DNA from: an uncultured Clostridia bacterium
Lineage (GTDB): Bacteria > Bacillota > Clostridia > Oscillospirales > Acutalibacteraceae
DNA length: 64,000 nucleotides
Reading direction: 5' to 3'
NCBI GenBank assembly: GCA_937892115.1
Contig: CALAUI010000025.1
Location: forward strand, 62,001 to 126,000
Position numbers and translations under genes: made by a program. The notes under the pieces are model-generated. The model was not told where the DNA came from and did not search any database. It saw only the letters and a program-made list of their open reading frames with translations. Each line of letters begins with the position of its first letter. Positions within the stretch are counted from its first letter, which is position 1. This document shows, piece by piece, positions 23,677 to 32,684 of this stretch.

Positions 23677-25377
23677 TTATGATTCCGCGGAAACCTTCAG
23701 CAGCTCTCTGATGGTCGATACGCCTTCGATTACATACTGACCTGCCGCCTGACGAAGGGTGTGCATTCCTTCTTCAAGTGCGATTTTCTTAAGAGTTTCC
23801 GTGTTGGATTTGATTGTGATTTCGTGCTTGAGTCTGGGTGACATTTCAAGGATTTCATAAACACCGGTACGGCCGAAGAAACCTGTATCGTTGCATAAGG
23901 GACATCCGCCCGGCTCGTAAATGGTAAGGGGCTGATCAACGGGATACTCGAGCAGTTCTTTTTCGTCGTTCGTAGCTTCTCTGGGCTTCTTGCAGTGAGG
24001 ACAGAGCTTACGGATAAGTCGCTGAGCAAGTACGCCTACGACTGAGTCGGCGATAAGGTATGATTCAATACCCATATCAAGAAGACGGGTAATGGTTGCG
24101 GTTGATGAGTTTGTATGGAGGGTGCTTACAACCAAGTGTCCGGTGATGGATGCCTGAACGGCGATGTTTGCAGTCTCAAAGTCACGAATCTCACCGATCA
24201 TGATAATATCGGGGTCCTGACGGAGGATTGAACGCAATGCGGAAGCAAAGGTAAGACCTGCTTTTGCATTAACGTGTACCTGGTTAAGACCTTCGATATT
24301 TGCTTCGACGGGGTCCTCAACGGTGATGATGTTAACGGATTCATCATTCAGCTCGGAGAGGGCGGTGTAAAGGGTTGTTGATTTACCGGAACCGGTAGGT
24401 CCGGTAACGAGGATAATGCCGTTGGGGTTTGAAAGAATGTGGTCAAATCTCTTGAGCTCAAATTCTCTCATACCGAGCTTATCCTTTGTTCTTGTAAGAG
24501 CAACGGTGGATGCAATACGCATTACGACTTTTTCGCCGTAACAGGTGGGAAGCATAGATACACGGACGTCGTACTCGCCGCGGTCAACCTCGATGGTGAT
24601 ACGACCGTCCTGAGGCTTACGCTTTTCGGAGATATCCATACCGCCCATAATCTTAAGACGGGTAACGATAACGGGCATCAGGTTGATGTCATAGGTCATA
24701 ACTTGCTTGAGCGCACCGTCGATACGGAAACGGATAACAACCTTGGTTTCGTGGGCGTCAATATGAATATCGGATGCTCTCTTACGTACAGCCTGTTCAA
24801 ACATTGATTTTACAAGCAGTACGACAGGGGAGTTGTTGAGTTCTTCTTCGTTTTCGGCTTTTTCGGCTGCCAGCTGAGCAAGCTTTGCCTCACGCTCTTT
24901 GTTGAATTTCTCAACGGCGTTCATTGTTTCTTCGGAGCCGAAGTATTTATCAAGCAGGTTGTTGATATCGCCGGCGGTGGCGATAACGGGCTCAACCTGA
25001 CATCCCGTGATGAGCTGAACGTTATCGATGGCGACCATGTCGTTGGGGTCTGTCATCGCAACTACGAGTACGTCGTTGTTTTCATCAGCGTATTCAAGGG
25101 GAATTACGTTGTTTTTACGAAGGTCCGCGCCCTTCATGAGCTTGAGAAGACCCTCGGCTATGTCAATACCGCGCAGGTCTCTGTATTCAACGCCCGTGAG
25201 AATGCTGGTACCTTTGGCAATGGCAACCGCGTCGCAGGCCTTGGAATCAATAAGAGCGTCAACAAGAGAGCAGTTGTTCTTTTCCTGCCACTCGATGGCG
25301 TGATTATATTTTTCTTCGTTGATAAATCCTTCCTGAAGAAGAATTTCGGCTATATTTTTCTTTCCGACTAATGACAT
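23677..25377 (-). CDS. pilB: type IV pilus assembly ATPase
   Basis: The 566-residue protein drives pilus extension from the cytoplasmic face. The N-terminal domain (about 1-150) is the GspE/MshE N-domain ('IAEILLQEGFINEEKYNHAI'). The ATPase core has Walker A 'GPTGSGKSTTLYTAL', Asp box 'NIITVEDPVEANIEG', Walker B 'SILRQDPDIIMIGEIRD' and His box 'ITGHLVVSTLHTN'. The zinc-binding four-cysteine motif 'CPHCKKPR...CPLCNDTGF' is present, as expected for PilB and not PilT. The ATG at 25377 has GGAGGCAAATC upstream; the longer frame from 25416 has no such site. In the MshE class the N-domain binds cyclic di-GMP, but I did not verify the binding residues. It is the first gene of the pilus locus and has its own promoter and terminator. 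Confidence 0.96.
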   Translation of the reverse strand: MSLVGKKNIAEILLQEGFINEEKYNHAIEWQEKNNCSLVDALIDSKACDAVAIAKGTSILTGVEYRDLRGIDIAEGLLKLMKGADLRKNNVIPLEYADENNDVLVVAMTDPNDMVAIDNVQLITGCQVEPVIATAGDINNLLDKYFGSEETMNAVEKFNKEREAKLAQLAAEKAENEEELNNSPVVLLVKSMFEQAVRKRASDIHIDAHETKVVIRFRIDGALKQVMTYDINLMPVIVTRLKIMGGMDISEKRKPQDGRITIEVDRGEYDVRVSMLPTCYGEKVVMRIASTVALTRTKDKLGMREFELKRFDHILSNPNGIILVTGPTGSGKSTTLYTALSELNDESVNIITVEDPVEANIEGLNQVHVNAKAGLTFASALRSILRQDPDIIMIGEIRDFETANIAVQASITGHLVVSTLHTNSSTATITRLLDMGIESYLIADSVVGVLAQRLIRKLCPHCKKPREATNDEKELLEYPVDQPLTIYEPGGCPLCNDTGFFGRTGVYEILEMSPRLKHEITIKSNTETLKKIALEEGMHTLRQAAGQYVIEGVSTIRELLKVSAES

Positions 25378-25418
25378 GATTTGCCTCCATGAAAATATTT
25401 GCAATTTTGCTAACATAT

Positions 25419-25447
25419 ATTATCCTTCATTTACCTTCTTATGTCAA
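25419..25447 (-). promoter_or_regulatory. pilB promoter
   Basis: On the minus strand TTGACA (25442-25447), 17 bases, then GATAAT (25419-25424), about 40 bases before the pilB ATG. Confidence 0.65.
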
Positions 25448-25528
25448 CAATAATTTGAATTTTTACTATATCCGGGGAAATATTTGCAGCATTTTTATAC
25501 AAATTGCTCAATAAAATCCAAATTTTTG

Positions 25529-25557
25529 TTGCATTCGGGATTTGTCTGTCATATAAT
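25529..25557 (+). promoter_or_regulatory. promoter of the GPH-type transporter gene
   Basis: TTGCAT (25529-25534), 17 bases, then TATAAT (25552-25557), 33 bases before the ATG at 25591. It diverges from the pilB promoter. Confidence 0.7.
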
Positions 25558-25590
25558 ATTTCAGTCAGAAAATACGGAAGGAGCAATCGG

Positions 25591-28038
25591 ATGTCTTCAT
25601 TGATTAACAAGGCAAAAGGCATCATTTCCGATGTTTTTACCTATTGGAAAAAGCCCCCGAAGGGCAGATATATGACCTTCAGGGAAATCGGTGCTTACAG
25701 CTTCGGCGGTATCGGCGCCTACTGTATTATCACCCTGGGTACGGCGTGCCTGCTGGCAACGGGAAATACCCTGCTTACAAGTACTTTGGGCGTTGATCCC
25801 ACGGATATGTACGTCATGTACGTAATTGCCGTACTTGCGAATATTCCCCTGACGGGTATACGTGCCAATATAATTGATAATACGAGAAACAAGGCGGGCA
25901 AATACAGACCGTACATAGTGAGAATGGGTATTCCCACGGCTTTGATATGTACCGCCATGGTATGGTTTCCCTATCAGTCACTGGCTAAATTCACGGGTGA
26001 AGGTCAGATTTTCGGCGAAGACAGAGCTTATGTGGCAAAATGTGCCATCGTTATGGTACTTAATCTGTTGCTTCATTTCTTCTACTATTTCTTCTATGAT
26101 GCATACGAAAACCTTATCCACGTTCTTTCTCCCGATTCCCAGGAAAGAGCGGACGTTTCCTCTGTCAAGAGCATAGTCTATTCCCTTGCTCCCACCCTCG
26201 TAAATCTTTTTACGCCGATTATTGCGCAGAATATTTTCCACACCAACTCAACGGATATCAGAGTTTACCGTCTGCTTTATCCCATTCTCTGTATCCTGGG
26301 TATAGGTCTGTGTATAGTCGTTTACAAGAACACGAAAGAAAAAATCGTCCAGGCGCGTACCCACGTGGTACAGGTTAAATTCGTTGATGCCATACGCGCC
26401 GTTGCAAAGAACAAATATTTCTGGATTATTTCCCTTGCCGGCTGGATCGGTTTCCTTGAAAGTGCGTACGCAAACATCATGTACTGGCTTTATAACTACG
26501 GCGGCTCCTGCAACGGAAATCAGTACGGAATTATCGTCACGATTTACGGCAACGCATCCCTCTGGGGTATGCTTCTTGCGCCCTTCCTCATCAGAAAATG
26601 GGGTAAGAAAAAGGTGCTTGTCGTTACGAATCTGTTTAACATACTGTTTATTTTGCTGATGCTTCCCGCAACCCTTGAAATCAGCGCCATCACGATATGG
26701 CTTGTACTGGGATGCCTTTATCTCAACGCGTTTATGGGCTCGTTTGCTCTTATACTCAATCCGTCCATTCAGGCGGATATCCGCGATTATCAGCAGTATG
26801 TTACGGGTGAAAGAATTGACGGTATGTTCTCTGCGGTCGCCACGATCGGCACGGTAATCACTCTTGCAACGTCCTCCGTTCTTCCCATCGTTTACGAGAA
26901 AAACGGTCTTACAAAGGAAGTGGCGGCAAGGGTAACGAGTGACCCGGCTATTCTTTCGAGAATGATAGGCGACAAGACCGTCGGTCAGATTCTTTCCGAA
27001 CAGCTTGCCCAGGGGCAGGATAACTACCTCAATGCAAATTCCGCACTTTACGACCCGGATATTCTCCTCAAGCTGCTTCACGTTCTGATTATCTTTTCAG
27101 CCGTGGGTGCCCTTGCAAACGTAGTTCCGTATTTCTGGTATGATTTCAACGAAACCAAACAGAAATCCGTGGTAAGAGCGCTTAAAATCAGAGCAATGTT
27201 TGAGGATTACGGAAACGGAATGCTCAAGGACAGAGACCTTGTTGAAACCGTTGATATCATCAGGAAAGCGGATGAGCTCAAGGATACTGCTCCCTCGGAA
27301 ATCAGTAAAAACGATTACAGAAAAATCAAGGATAAATCACAGCGTAAAGAGGCAAAGAAGGCATACAGGGAAAAACTCGCTGTCAACGAAGAAATACAGA
27401 TTGCCGGATTTGTTATGCAGGAGGTCAATAAATTCTCCTCACCCCTTTACGTACATAAGCTTGAAGCGGGCGAGTCCGTTCTGTCTGAGGGGCTTGAGGG
27501 TATCGCAAAATACGAGCTTCCCGCAGTCAGAAAAGAATTGAAGTCCGCTAAAGCAATGCCGAAATCCACAAGCGACGAAAAGGAGCTCCGCAGTGCCTGC
27601 ATTGAAATCGCAAGGAGCAAGATTTCCGCATACAAGGCGTATCACAAATACTTTGACGGCAAAAAGGAATTTGCCGAGCCGGATTTCGTAATCCTTCAGG
27701 GCTGGTACGACGAAGAGGATTTCTGCGATAAGGAAATCAAGGAAATCAATGCCAAAATCACCGCCGCCAGGAAAGTCGGAAACAAGTCGGCTGAAAGAGC
27801 CCTTAAATATGAGGTGTCACAGCTTGTTACAAGGCGTAAGGTTGCCCGTGAAATGTCACAGAAGGAAATGGATAATCACGCGTTTTTCAACCGTGCCGCA
27901 AAGCCCTATCTTGATGCCGCAAAGCTTATGAAACAAAAGGAACAGTACGGCAACCTTGAAGAAATTTTTGCTCTTTATGACGATGCAAAGGCACGTCTTG
28001 AAGCGGAAGAAAACGAAACGGATAAAGTTACCGCATAA
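25591..28038 (+). CDS. GPH-type MFS sugar transporter with long cytoplasmic C-terminal tail
   Basis: The 815-residue protein starts at the ATG at 25591, preceded by GGAAGGAGCAATCGG; an upstream frame lacks a site. Residues about 25-520 hold twelve predicted helices of the glycoside-pentoside-hexuronide cation symporter type ('GAYSFGGIGAYCIITLGTA', 'YFFYDAYENLIHVLSPDSQE'). Such proteins import sugars with sodium or protons. The remaining 290 residues are hydrophilic, rich in Lys, Glu and Ala, and likely helical ('DKSQRKEAKKAYREKLAVNE'), with no IIA-type phosphorylation domain recognised. Normal GPH transporters are 450-500 residues, so this tail is unusual. The gene stands alone between its own promoter and a terminator, so its substrate is not indicated by neighbours. 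Confidence 0.85.
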   Translation: MSSLINKAKGIISDVFTYWKKPPKGRYMTFREIGAYSFGGIGAYCIITLGTACLLATGNTLLTSTLGVDPTDMYVMYVIAVLANIPLTGIRANIIDNTRNKAGKYRPYIVRMGIPTALICTAMVWFPYQSLAKFTGEGQIFGEDRAYVAKCAIVMVLNLLLHFFYYFFYDAYENLIHVLSPDSQERADVSSVKSIVYSLAPTLVNLFTPIIAQNIFHTNSTDIRVYRLLYPILCILGIGLCIVVYKNTKEKIVQARTHVVQVKFVDAIRAVAKNKYFWIISLAGWIGFLESAYANIMYWLYNYGGSCNGNQYGIIVTIYGNASLWGMLLAPFLIRKWGKKKVLVVTNLFNILFILLMLPATLEISAITIWLVLGCLYLNAFMGSFALILNPSIQADIRDYQQYVTGERIDGMFSAVATIGTVITLATSSVLPIVYEKNGLTKEVAARVTSDPAILSRMIGDKTVGQILSEQLAQGQDNYLNANSALYDPDILLKLLHVLIIFSAVGALANVVPYFWYDFNETKQKSVVRALKIRAMFEDYGNGMLKDRDLVETVDIIRKADELKDTAPSEISKNDYRKIKDKSQRKEAKKAYREKLAVNEEIQIAGFVMQEVNKFSSPLYVHKLEAGESVLSEGLEGIAKYELPAVRKELKSAKAMPKSTSDEKELRSACIEIARSKISAYKAYHKYFDGKKEFAEPDFVILQGWYDEEDFCDKEIKEINAKITAARKVGNKSAERALKYEVSQLVTRRKVAREMSQKEMDNHAFFNRAAKPYLDAAKLMKQKEQYGNLEEIFALYDDAKARLEAEENETDKVTA

Positions 28039-28043
28039 TGAAT

Positions 28044-28070
28044 AATCCCACCGGCGTAACCGGTGGGATT
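28044..28070 (+). terminator. bidirectional terminator between convergent genes
   Basis: AATCCCACCGG pairs with CCGGTGGGATT around CGTAA, followed by TATCTTTATA. It lies between the transporter stop and the end of the convergent phosphoesterase gene. Confidence 0.85.
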
Positions 28071-28087
28071 TATCTTTATATCGGTAC

Positions 28088-29071
28088 TTATCTGAGTATG
28101 CCTTCAACGGGAAGCTCAATATCGTAATCGGGCAGCCACTTTCCGTTCAGCATGTCTCTTGCTTTGAACTGCACGCTGTTGTCATATACCTCTGCAATAT
28201 AGCCGAGACAGTGTCCGTTTTCGGAGCCGTCTTTATTAGTCACACTGAATGAGGGGAGGCAGACGGAATCAAAATATCTGTCGCCGTCGCTGATTCTCTC
28301 GTAGGTGTATTCGCCGAAGCCGGTATGCTCGTGGCCGGAGATGAAAATTACGTTTTTATGGCTGAGGAGTATTTCCTTCAGCGCATCGCTCTGATTGCCG
28401 ATTGAGCCGGCGGAATCAATGGGTGAATTCCATACGTCGGGAAGACCGTGAGTATCCTTGAGGGGCTGATGTACCATTACGAAGGTGGGAGTATTTTCGC
28501 AGGATGCAAGCTCTTCGTCGAGCCATTCAAGCTGCTCATCGCTGAGATAATTTTCTTCAAATTCCGTCCTGTCGGAGCCGAGTACGATGAATTTGTATCC
28601 GTTCAGCATTTCGGAATGATGGAAGCTTACCGCATCCTCATCACCGTTGAGTGCGTTGATGAATCCGTTGAATCTCTTTAAGCTCTGGCTGTAAAGGCGC
28701 AGACGGATATCGTGGTTGCCTTCGCAGGCGATGTATCTTAATCCGAGATCACCGAGCTCATCGTAAAAAAGCTGATATTCAACCGCAAGACCGTTTTCGG
28801 CAATGTCGCCGGCAATCAGCAGGGCATCAAGTCCCTCTGAGTTTCTCAGGTCCTTTGCACCGCCCATAAAGTAAGCGTATCTGCCGAGCTGATAGTTGCC
28901 TACCTGAGGGTCTGCGATGATGGCAAATGAAAGATTTGCGTCGGGATCTGCCTTGATTATATCCTCGGTTGAGGGTGTTGCGATTGTTGTACCTGTAATG
29001 GTGCAGTAGAGTGAAAAGAATATTGCAAAGAGCTTGTAGAAAACCTTTGCAAGAAGCGAATCAAGTAACAT
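28088..29071 (-). CDS. calcineurin-like metallophosphoesterase, membrane-anchored or secreted
   Basis: The protein of 327 residues has an N-terminal hydrophobic segment (about residues 5-32) and then a complete calcineurin-like fold. Metal-binding motifs appear in order: 'IIADPQVG', 'IAGDIAEN', 'EGNHDIR', 'MVHQP' and 'SGHEHTG'. These bind two metal ions and hydrolyse phosphate esters; the substrate is unknown. The domain would lie outside the cytoplasm. Its ATG at 29071 is set after GGAGAAAATT, which overlaps the stop of the sulfatase gene, so the two are translated from one message. A shared role in releasing sulfate and phosphate from extracellular material is a reasonable inference. Confidence 0.88.
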   Translation of the reverse strand: MLLDSLLAKVFYKLFAIFFSLYCTITGTTIATPSTEDIIKADPDANLSFAIIADPQVGNYQLGRYAYFMGGAKDLRNSEGLDALLIAGDIAENGLAVEYQLFYDELGDLGLRYIACEGNHDIRLRLYSQSLKRFNGFINALNGDEDAVSFHHSEMLNGYKFIVLGSDRTEFEENYLSDEQLEWLDEELASCENTPTFVMVHQPLKDTHGLPDVWNSPIDSAGSIGNQSDALKEILLSHKNVIFISGHEHTGFGEYTYERISDGDRYFDSVCLPSFSVTNKDGSENGHCLGYIAEVYDNSVQFKARDMLNGKWLPDYDIELPVEGILR

Positions 29072-29082
29072 AATTTTCTCCT

Positions 29083-30489
29083 TCAGTGTAAATCTTCAAG
29101 TATTTTTCTGTCCCGTATCCAGTGCTTTCTGTAATAGCTGTTTTCCTCGAAATTATCTCCGATTTCGTTCATTTTTGAGTACATTTCGTCTTTCAGCTTG
29201 CTCAGCAAGTCCCTGTATTCCGGGTCCTTCGCCAGATTTTTCGTCTGGAACGGATCTGTGACATTATCAAACAAAAATTCTTTTTTGTCAACCCTATAAA
29301 TTGCGTACGTATATCTTTCGGTGCGCAGTCCTCTCCACTCAAATCCGCTGCCGTAGATTGCGGTGGGTCCCGTGCCCATAAGCAGGGAACTGTTTTCCGT
29401 AAATTCTCCCGTCATAATGCTGTCTTTAATGCTTTTTCCCTGCACCTCATCCGGGACGGGAAGTCCCATCATGTCAAGGAGCGTGGGCATTATGTCGACC
29501 GTATTGAAGCAGGTGACGTTTCTGACTTTCGGCAGTCTGTTTCCCCATTTCACTATGAAAGGAACACGGATTGCTTCGTCATAGAAGATGTTTTTTGCAT
29601 GCCGTCCCTGAGCACCGAACATTTCGCCGTGGTCGGAGGTGAATACAAAAATCGTATCGTCCTCCATACCCTCGTCCTTTATTGCCTGCATGAGCCGACC
29701 GATGTTGTCGTCGAGATTTGAGACCATTGAGTAATACACACGCTTGTTTTCTTCAAGCAATTTTCTTTTGCCGGGCAGAAATCTTGCCCAGGCATCCGCA
29801 TAACGGTCGTTGTGCTTTTTGTAATTCGGAGGCAGGGGAAAGTCCGTGTTTCTGAACTTTTCGTAGTATTCTTCCGGCACGTTGTCCTTTGACCAGGGAT
29901 CGTGGGGAGTGCCTATTGAGAGAAACAGAGCAAAGGGTTTTCCGCTTTCTTTATGGCGATGTATTCTCTCGATTGCCATATCCGTCTGCTCATCGGGCTC
30001 ATACTTTTTGTAATACACTTTTTCGGGAGTGTTCAGATGGTAATAGGCATCGGGAGAGAAATATTTGTGATGGAAATTATACGCCGCAAAATAACCGTCG
30101 AATCCGAGACGGTCGGGGCCCTCGGGAATGAACGAATTTTCGGGATTGAAATGATCTCCCAGCTTCGCGGCATAAAGATGCCATTTGCCTATGTAGGAGG
30201 TTTCGTATCCGTTTTCGTTCAGCACGTGAGCAAAGCTTTTGTGGTTGGGGTTTATTCTGATTTCGTTTATGACCATGCCTGTTGACGTAGTGTATTTGCC
30301 GGTCAGCAGAGACGCTCTGTAAGGCGCGCAGACGGGATGTCCCGAAAAGGTCCTGTCCATTATTTCACAATCCCGTGAGATTGAATCGAGCAGGGGAGTC
30401 TTTGCCTTTTCGTCACCGTTGAAGCCCACCGAGGAATATCTGAACTGGTCTGCGAATACGTATATCAGATTGGGCTTTTTCTCCGTCAT
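29083..30489 (-). CDS. sulfatase family hydrolase (formylglycine-dependent)
   Basis: The 468-residue protein is an alkaline-phosphatase-superfamily sulfatase. It begins 'KKPNLIYVFADQFRYSSVGF', giving metal-binding Asp, and has the CxPxR activation motif in 'HPVCAPYRASLLTGKYTTS'; the Cys would be converted to formylglycine by an anaerobic maturase, not seen in this window. 'IFVFTSDHGEMFG' supplies the Asp-His metal ligands. No signal peptide is seen, so it may act on imported sulfated sugars in the cytoplasm, although some anaerobic family members act on phosphonates or phosphodiesters. The phosphoesterase at 28088 follows in the same operon. The start ATG at 30489 has GGAGGGATTGT upstream. 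Confidence 0.9.
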   Translation of the reverse strand: MTEKKPNLIYVFADQFRYSSVGFNGDEKAKTPLLDSISRDCEIMDRTFSGHPVCAPYRASLLTGKYTTSTGMVINEIRINPNHKSFAHVLNENGYETSYIGKWHLYAAKLGDHFNPENSFIPEGPDRLGFDGYFAAYNFHHKYFSPDAYYHLNTPEKVYYKKYEPDEQTDMAIERIHRHKESGKPFALFLSIGTPHDPWSKDNVPEEYYEKFRNTDFPLPPNYKKHNDRYADAWARFLPGKRKLLEENKRVYYSMVSNLDDNIGRLMQAIKDEGMEDDTIFVFTSDHGEMFGAQGRHAKNIFYDEAIRVPFIVKWGNRLPKVRNVTCFNTVDIMPTLLDMMGLPVPDEVQGKSIKDSIMTGEFTENSSLLMGTGPTAIYGSGFEWRGLRTERYTYAIYRVDKKEFLFDNVTDPFQTKNLAKDPEYRDLLSKLKDEMYSKMNEIGDNFEENSYYRKHWIRDRKILEDLH

Positions 30490-30522
30490 ACAATCCCTCC
30501 GTTCCTCTGAATTTACCGTGAA

Positions 30523-30551
30523 ATTATATCATACGGTCATGATATTTTCAA
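30523..30551 (-). promoter_or_regulatory. promoter of the sulfatase-phosphoesterase operon
   Basis: On the minus strand TTGAAA (30546-30551), 17 bases, then TATAAT (30523-30528), 34 bases before the sulfatase start. Confidence 0.7.
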
Positions 30552-30586
30552 GTTTTGCGGTAAATGCAATTTGTGTTATTCTTTTC

Positions 30587-30615
30587 TTGACAAAATCCCG
30601 CGTGTATAATAAAAT
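30587..30615 (+). promoter_or_regulatory. tyrS promoter
   Basis: TTGACA (30587-30592), 17 bases, then TAAAAT (30610-30615). A TATAAT overlaps just upstream but its spacing to TTGACA is too short. No T-box fits in the 45 bases before tyrS. Confidence 0.65.
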
Positions 30616-30659
30616 AGAGTGAAATATGCTGTAATCAGCTTTGAAAGGACACATTCGCT

Positions 30660-31898
30660 ATGCAAATCTATGAAGAACTTAAAGCAAGAGGACTTATCGC
30701 TCAGGTTACTGACGAAGAAAAGGTACGTGAGCTTGTCAATAACGGCAAGGCCACTTTCTATATCGGTTTTGACCCTACCGCCGATTCCCTTCACGTAGGC
30801 CATTTCATGGCACTTCTTCTCATGAAGAGACTTCAGATGGCAGGCAATAAGCCCATCGCTCTTCTCGGCGGCGGCACGGGCATGATCGGTGACCCCTCGG
30901 GCAAATCCGATATGCGTAAGATGCTGACGGTTGAGGACATAAACCATAACATTGAATGCTTCAAGAAGCAGATGAGCCGTTTTATTGATTTCAGCGAAGG
31001 TAAGGCGCTCATGGTAAATAATGCCGACTGGATTCTTGATCTTAACTATATTGACGTTCTCCGTGAAGTAGGCCCCTATTTCTCAGTTAATAATATGCTC
31101 CGTGCAGAATGCTACAAGCAGAGAATGGAAAAGGGACTTTCCTTCCTTGAATTCAACTACATGATTCTCCAGTCCTACGATTTCTATAAGCTTTACACAG
31201 ATTACGGCTGTAATCTTCAGTTCGGCGGCGACGACCAGTGGAGCAATATGCTGGGCGGCCGTGAGCTTATCCGTAAGAAGTTGGGTCTTGAAGAAAACGA
31301 GGCAAAGGCACAGTCAATGACCATCACCCTTCTTCTTAATTCCGAAGGCAAAAAGATGGGCAAGACCGTTTCGGGCGCTGTTTGGCTTGACCCCGAAAAG
31401 ACTTCACCCTATGAATTCTATCAGTATTGGCGCAATGTTGACGATGCCGATGTTCTTAAGTGCATCCGTATGCTCACCTTCCTTCCTCTTGAAGAAATTG
31501 ACGAAATGGATAAATGGGAAGGCAGTCAGCTCAACAAGGCAAAGGAAATCCTTGCTTATGAGCTTACGAAGCTCGTTCACGGCGAAGAGGAAGCAGAGAA
31601 GGCACAGGCAACCGCAAGGGCGCTTTTCGGCGGCGGTGCGAATGCAGAGAATATGCCTTCTACAAAGCTTGAGGACGCTGATTTTACAGACGGTAAGATT
31701 GATATTCTCGGTATTCTCGTCAAGACCGGTATAGCAAAGTCAAGAAGCGAAGCGAGAAAGCTCTGTGAGCAGAACGCCGTTTCCGTTGATGATGAAAAGG
31801 TAACCGATACCTATACTGCTTATTCAAAGCAGGCTCTTTCCGAAAAGGCAATCGTTGTCAAAAAGGGCAAAAAGACCTTCCACAAGGTTGAGGCATGA
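30660..31898 (+). CDS. tyrS: tyrosyl-tRNA synthetase
   Basis: The 412-residue class I enzyme charges tRNA-Tyr. It has the HIGH-type signature 'DSLHVGHFMALLLMKRLQ', the tyrosine-binding region 'QSYDFYKLYTDYGCNLQFGG DDQW' in two parts, and the KMSKS-type loop 'GKKMGKTVSGAVWL'. The C-terminal 70 residues contain an S4-like RNA-binding domain ('ILVKTGIAKSRSEARKLCEQ'). Length and domains are normal for bacterial TyrS. The ATG at 30660 is preceded by GAAAGGA. Its stop overlaps the start of a HAD phosphatase gene by four bases, so the two are cotranscribed. Confidence 0.97.
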   Translation: MQIYEELKARGLIAQVTDEEKVRELVNNGKATFYIGFDPTADSLHVGHFMALLLMKRLQMAGNKPIALLGGGTGMIGDPSGKSDMRKMLTVEDINHNIECFKKQMSRFIDFSEGKALMVNNADWILDLNYIDVLREVGPYFSVNNMLRAECYKQRMEKGLSFLEFNYMILQSYDFYKLYTDYGCNLQFGGDDQWSNMLGGRELIRKKLGLEENEAKAQSMTITLLLNSEGKKMGKTVSGAVWLDPEKTSPYEFYQYWRNVDDADVLKCIRMLTFLPLEEIDEMDKWEGSQLNKAKEILAYELTKLVHGEEEAEKAQATARALFGGGANAENMPSTKLEDADFTDGKIDILGILVKTGIAKSRSEARKLCEQNAVSVDDEKVTDTYTAYSKQALSEKAIVVKKGKKTFHKVEA

Positions 31899-32683
31899 GT
31901 ACACAAAGCGAAATCTGTGCCCTCTTCATAGATATTGACGGTACCCTTACCGGCGATAGTCATATCATTCCCCGCAGGAATATTGATGCGATAAATGCGG
32001 TAAGAGCAATGGGACACAAGGTATTTATCAATACCGGCAGAAGCAGGGGAAACATCCCTCCCGAGGTGCTCGGTCAGGTTGAATTTGACGGTGTGCTTTC
32101 GGGTAACGGTACCATGTTCACCGTAGGAGATAAGGAATCCTTTGCGGATTGTATTCCCAAAAACGTGGTTGATATGATTGCCCGTCACATCTACGATAAT
32201 CCTCCCTTCTGGGCGGCGTTTGAGGGCGTTGACAAAAGCTGTCTCACCACCAACAGAGACAGACCGCTTGCGCCTTATCAGACTCCCGTTGCGACCTATG
32301 ACGATTATGTCAGAGAGACCGCGGATGACGGTATTCAGGTGATAGCCGTCAGTAAGGACGTGGGCACGGATTATCTGGATTCCCTGTCGGATTATATTTC
32401 GTATTTCACTTTTGACTATTATTTTGACATTGTCAGCAAGGGCAACAATAAATGCAAGTCGATGGGCAAGGTTATTGATATGCTCGGTATTGACCGTAAA
32501 AATACCTTTGCCTTCGGTGACAGTGACAATGATTATGCAATGCTTAAAAGCGCGGGCGTTGCGGTCGCAATGGCAAACGCTTCGGAGCAGGTAAAAGATA
32601 TTGCCGATTTCGTATCTCTCTCCAATAAGGAGGGCGGAGTCGGTTATGCCATAGAAAAACTTATTCTGAAAGGAAGACCGTGA
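31895..32683 (+). CDS. Cof-type HAD-family phosphatase
   Basis: The protein of 262 residues has the HAD motifs of the Cof/YidA branch: 'ALFIDIDGTLTGDSHI' with the nucleophilic Asp, 'INTGRSRGNIPP' with Thr-Gly-Arg, a cap domain between about residues 80 and 180, Lys in 'VSKGNNKCKSMGKVID', and 'FAFGDSDNDYAML' with metal-binding Asp residues. These cytoplasmic enzymes dephosphorylate sugar phosphates or cofactors such as FMN; the precise substrate is not predictable. It starts inside the tyrS stop (ATGA overlap) and is followed one base later by an alpha/beta hydrolase gene. Confidence 0.92.
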   Translation: MSTQSEICALFIDIDGTLTGDSHIIPRRNIDAINAVRAMGHKVFINTGRSRGNIPPEVLGQVEFDGVLSGNGTMFTVGDKESFADCIPKNVVDMIARHIYDNPPFWAAFEGVDKSCLTTNRDRPLAPYQTPVATYDDYVRETADDGIQVIAVSKDVGTDYLDSLSDYISYFTFDYYFDIVSKGNNKCKSMGKVIDMLGIDRKNTFAFGDSDNDYAMLKSAGVAVAMANASEQVKDIADFVSLSNKEGGVGYAIEKLILKGRP

Positions 32684-32684
32684 A

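Noticed and set aside
26248..27081. Minus-strand frame of 277 codons inside the GPH transporter gene
   Set aside because: It is a shadow of a gene with clear membrane helices and its own promoter and terminator.
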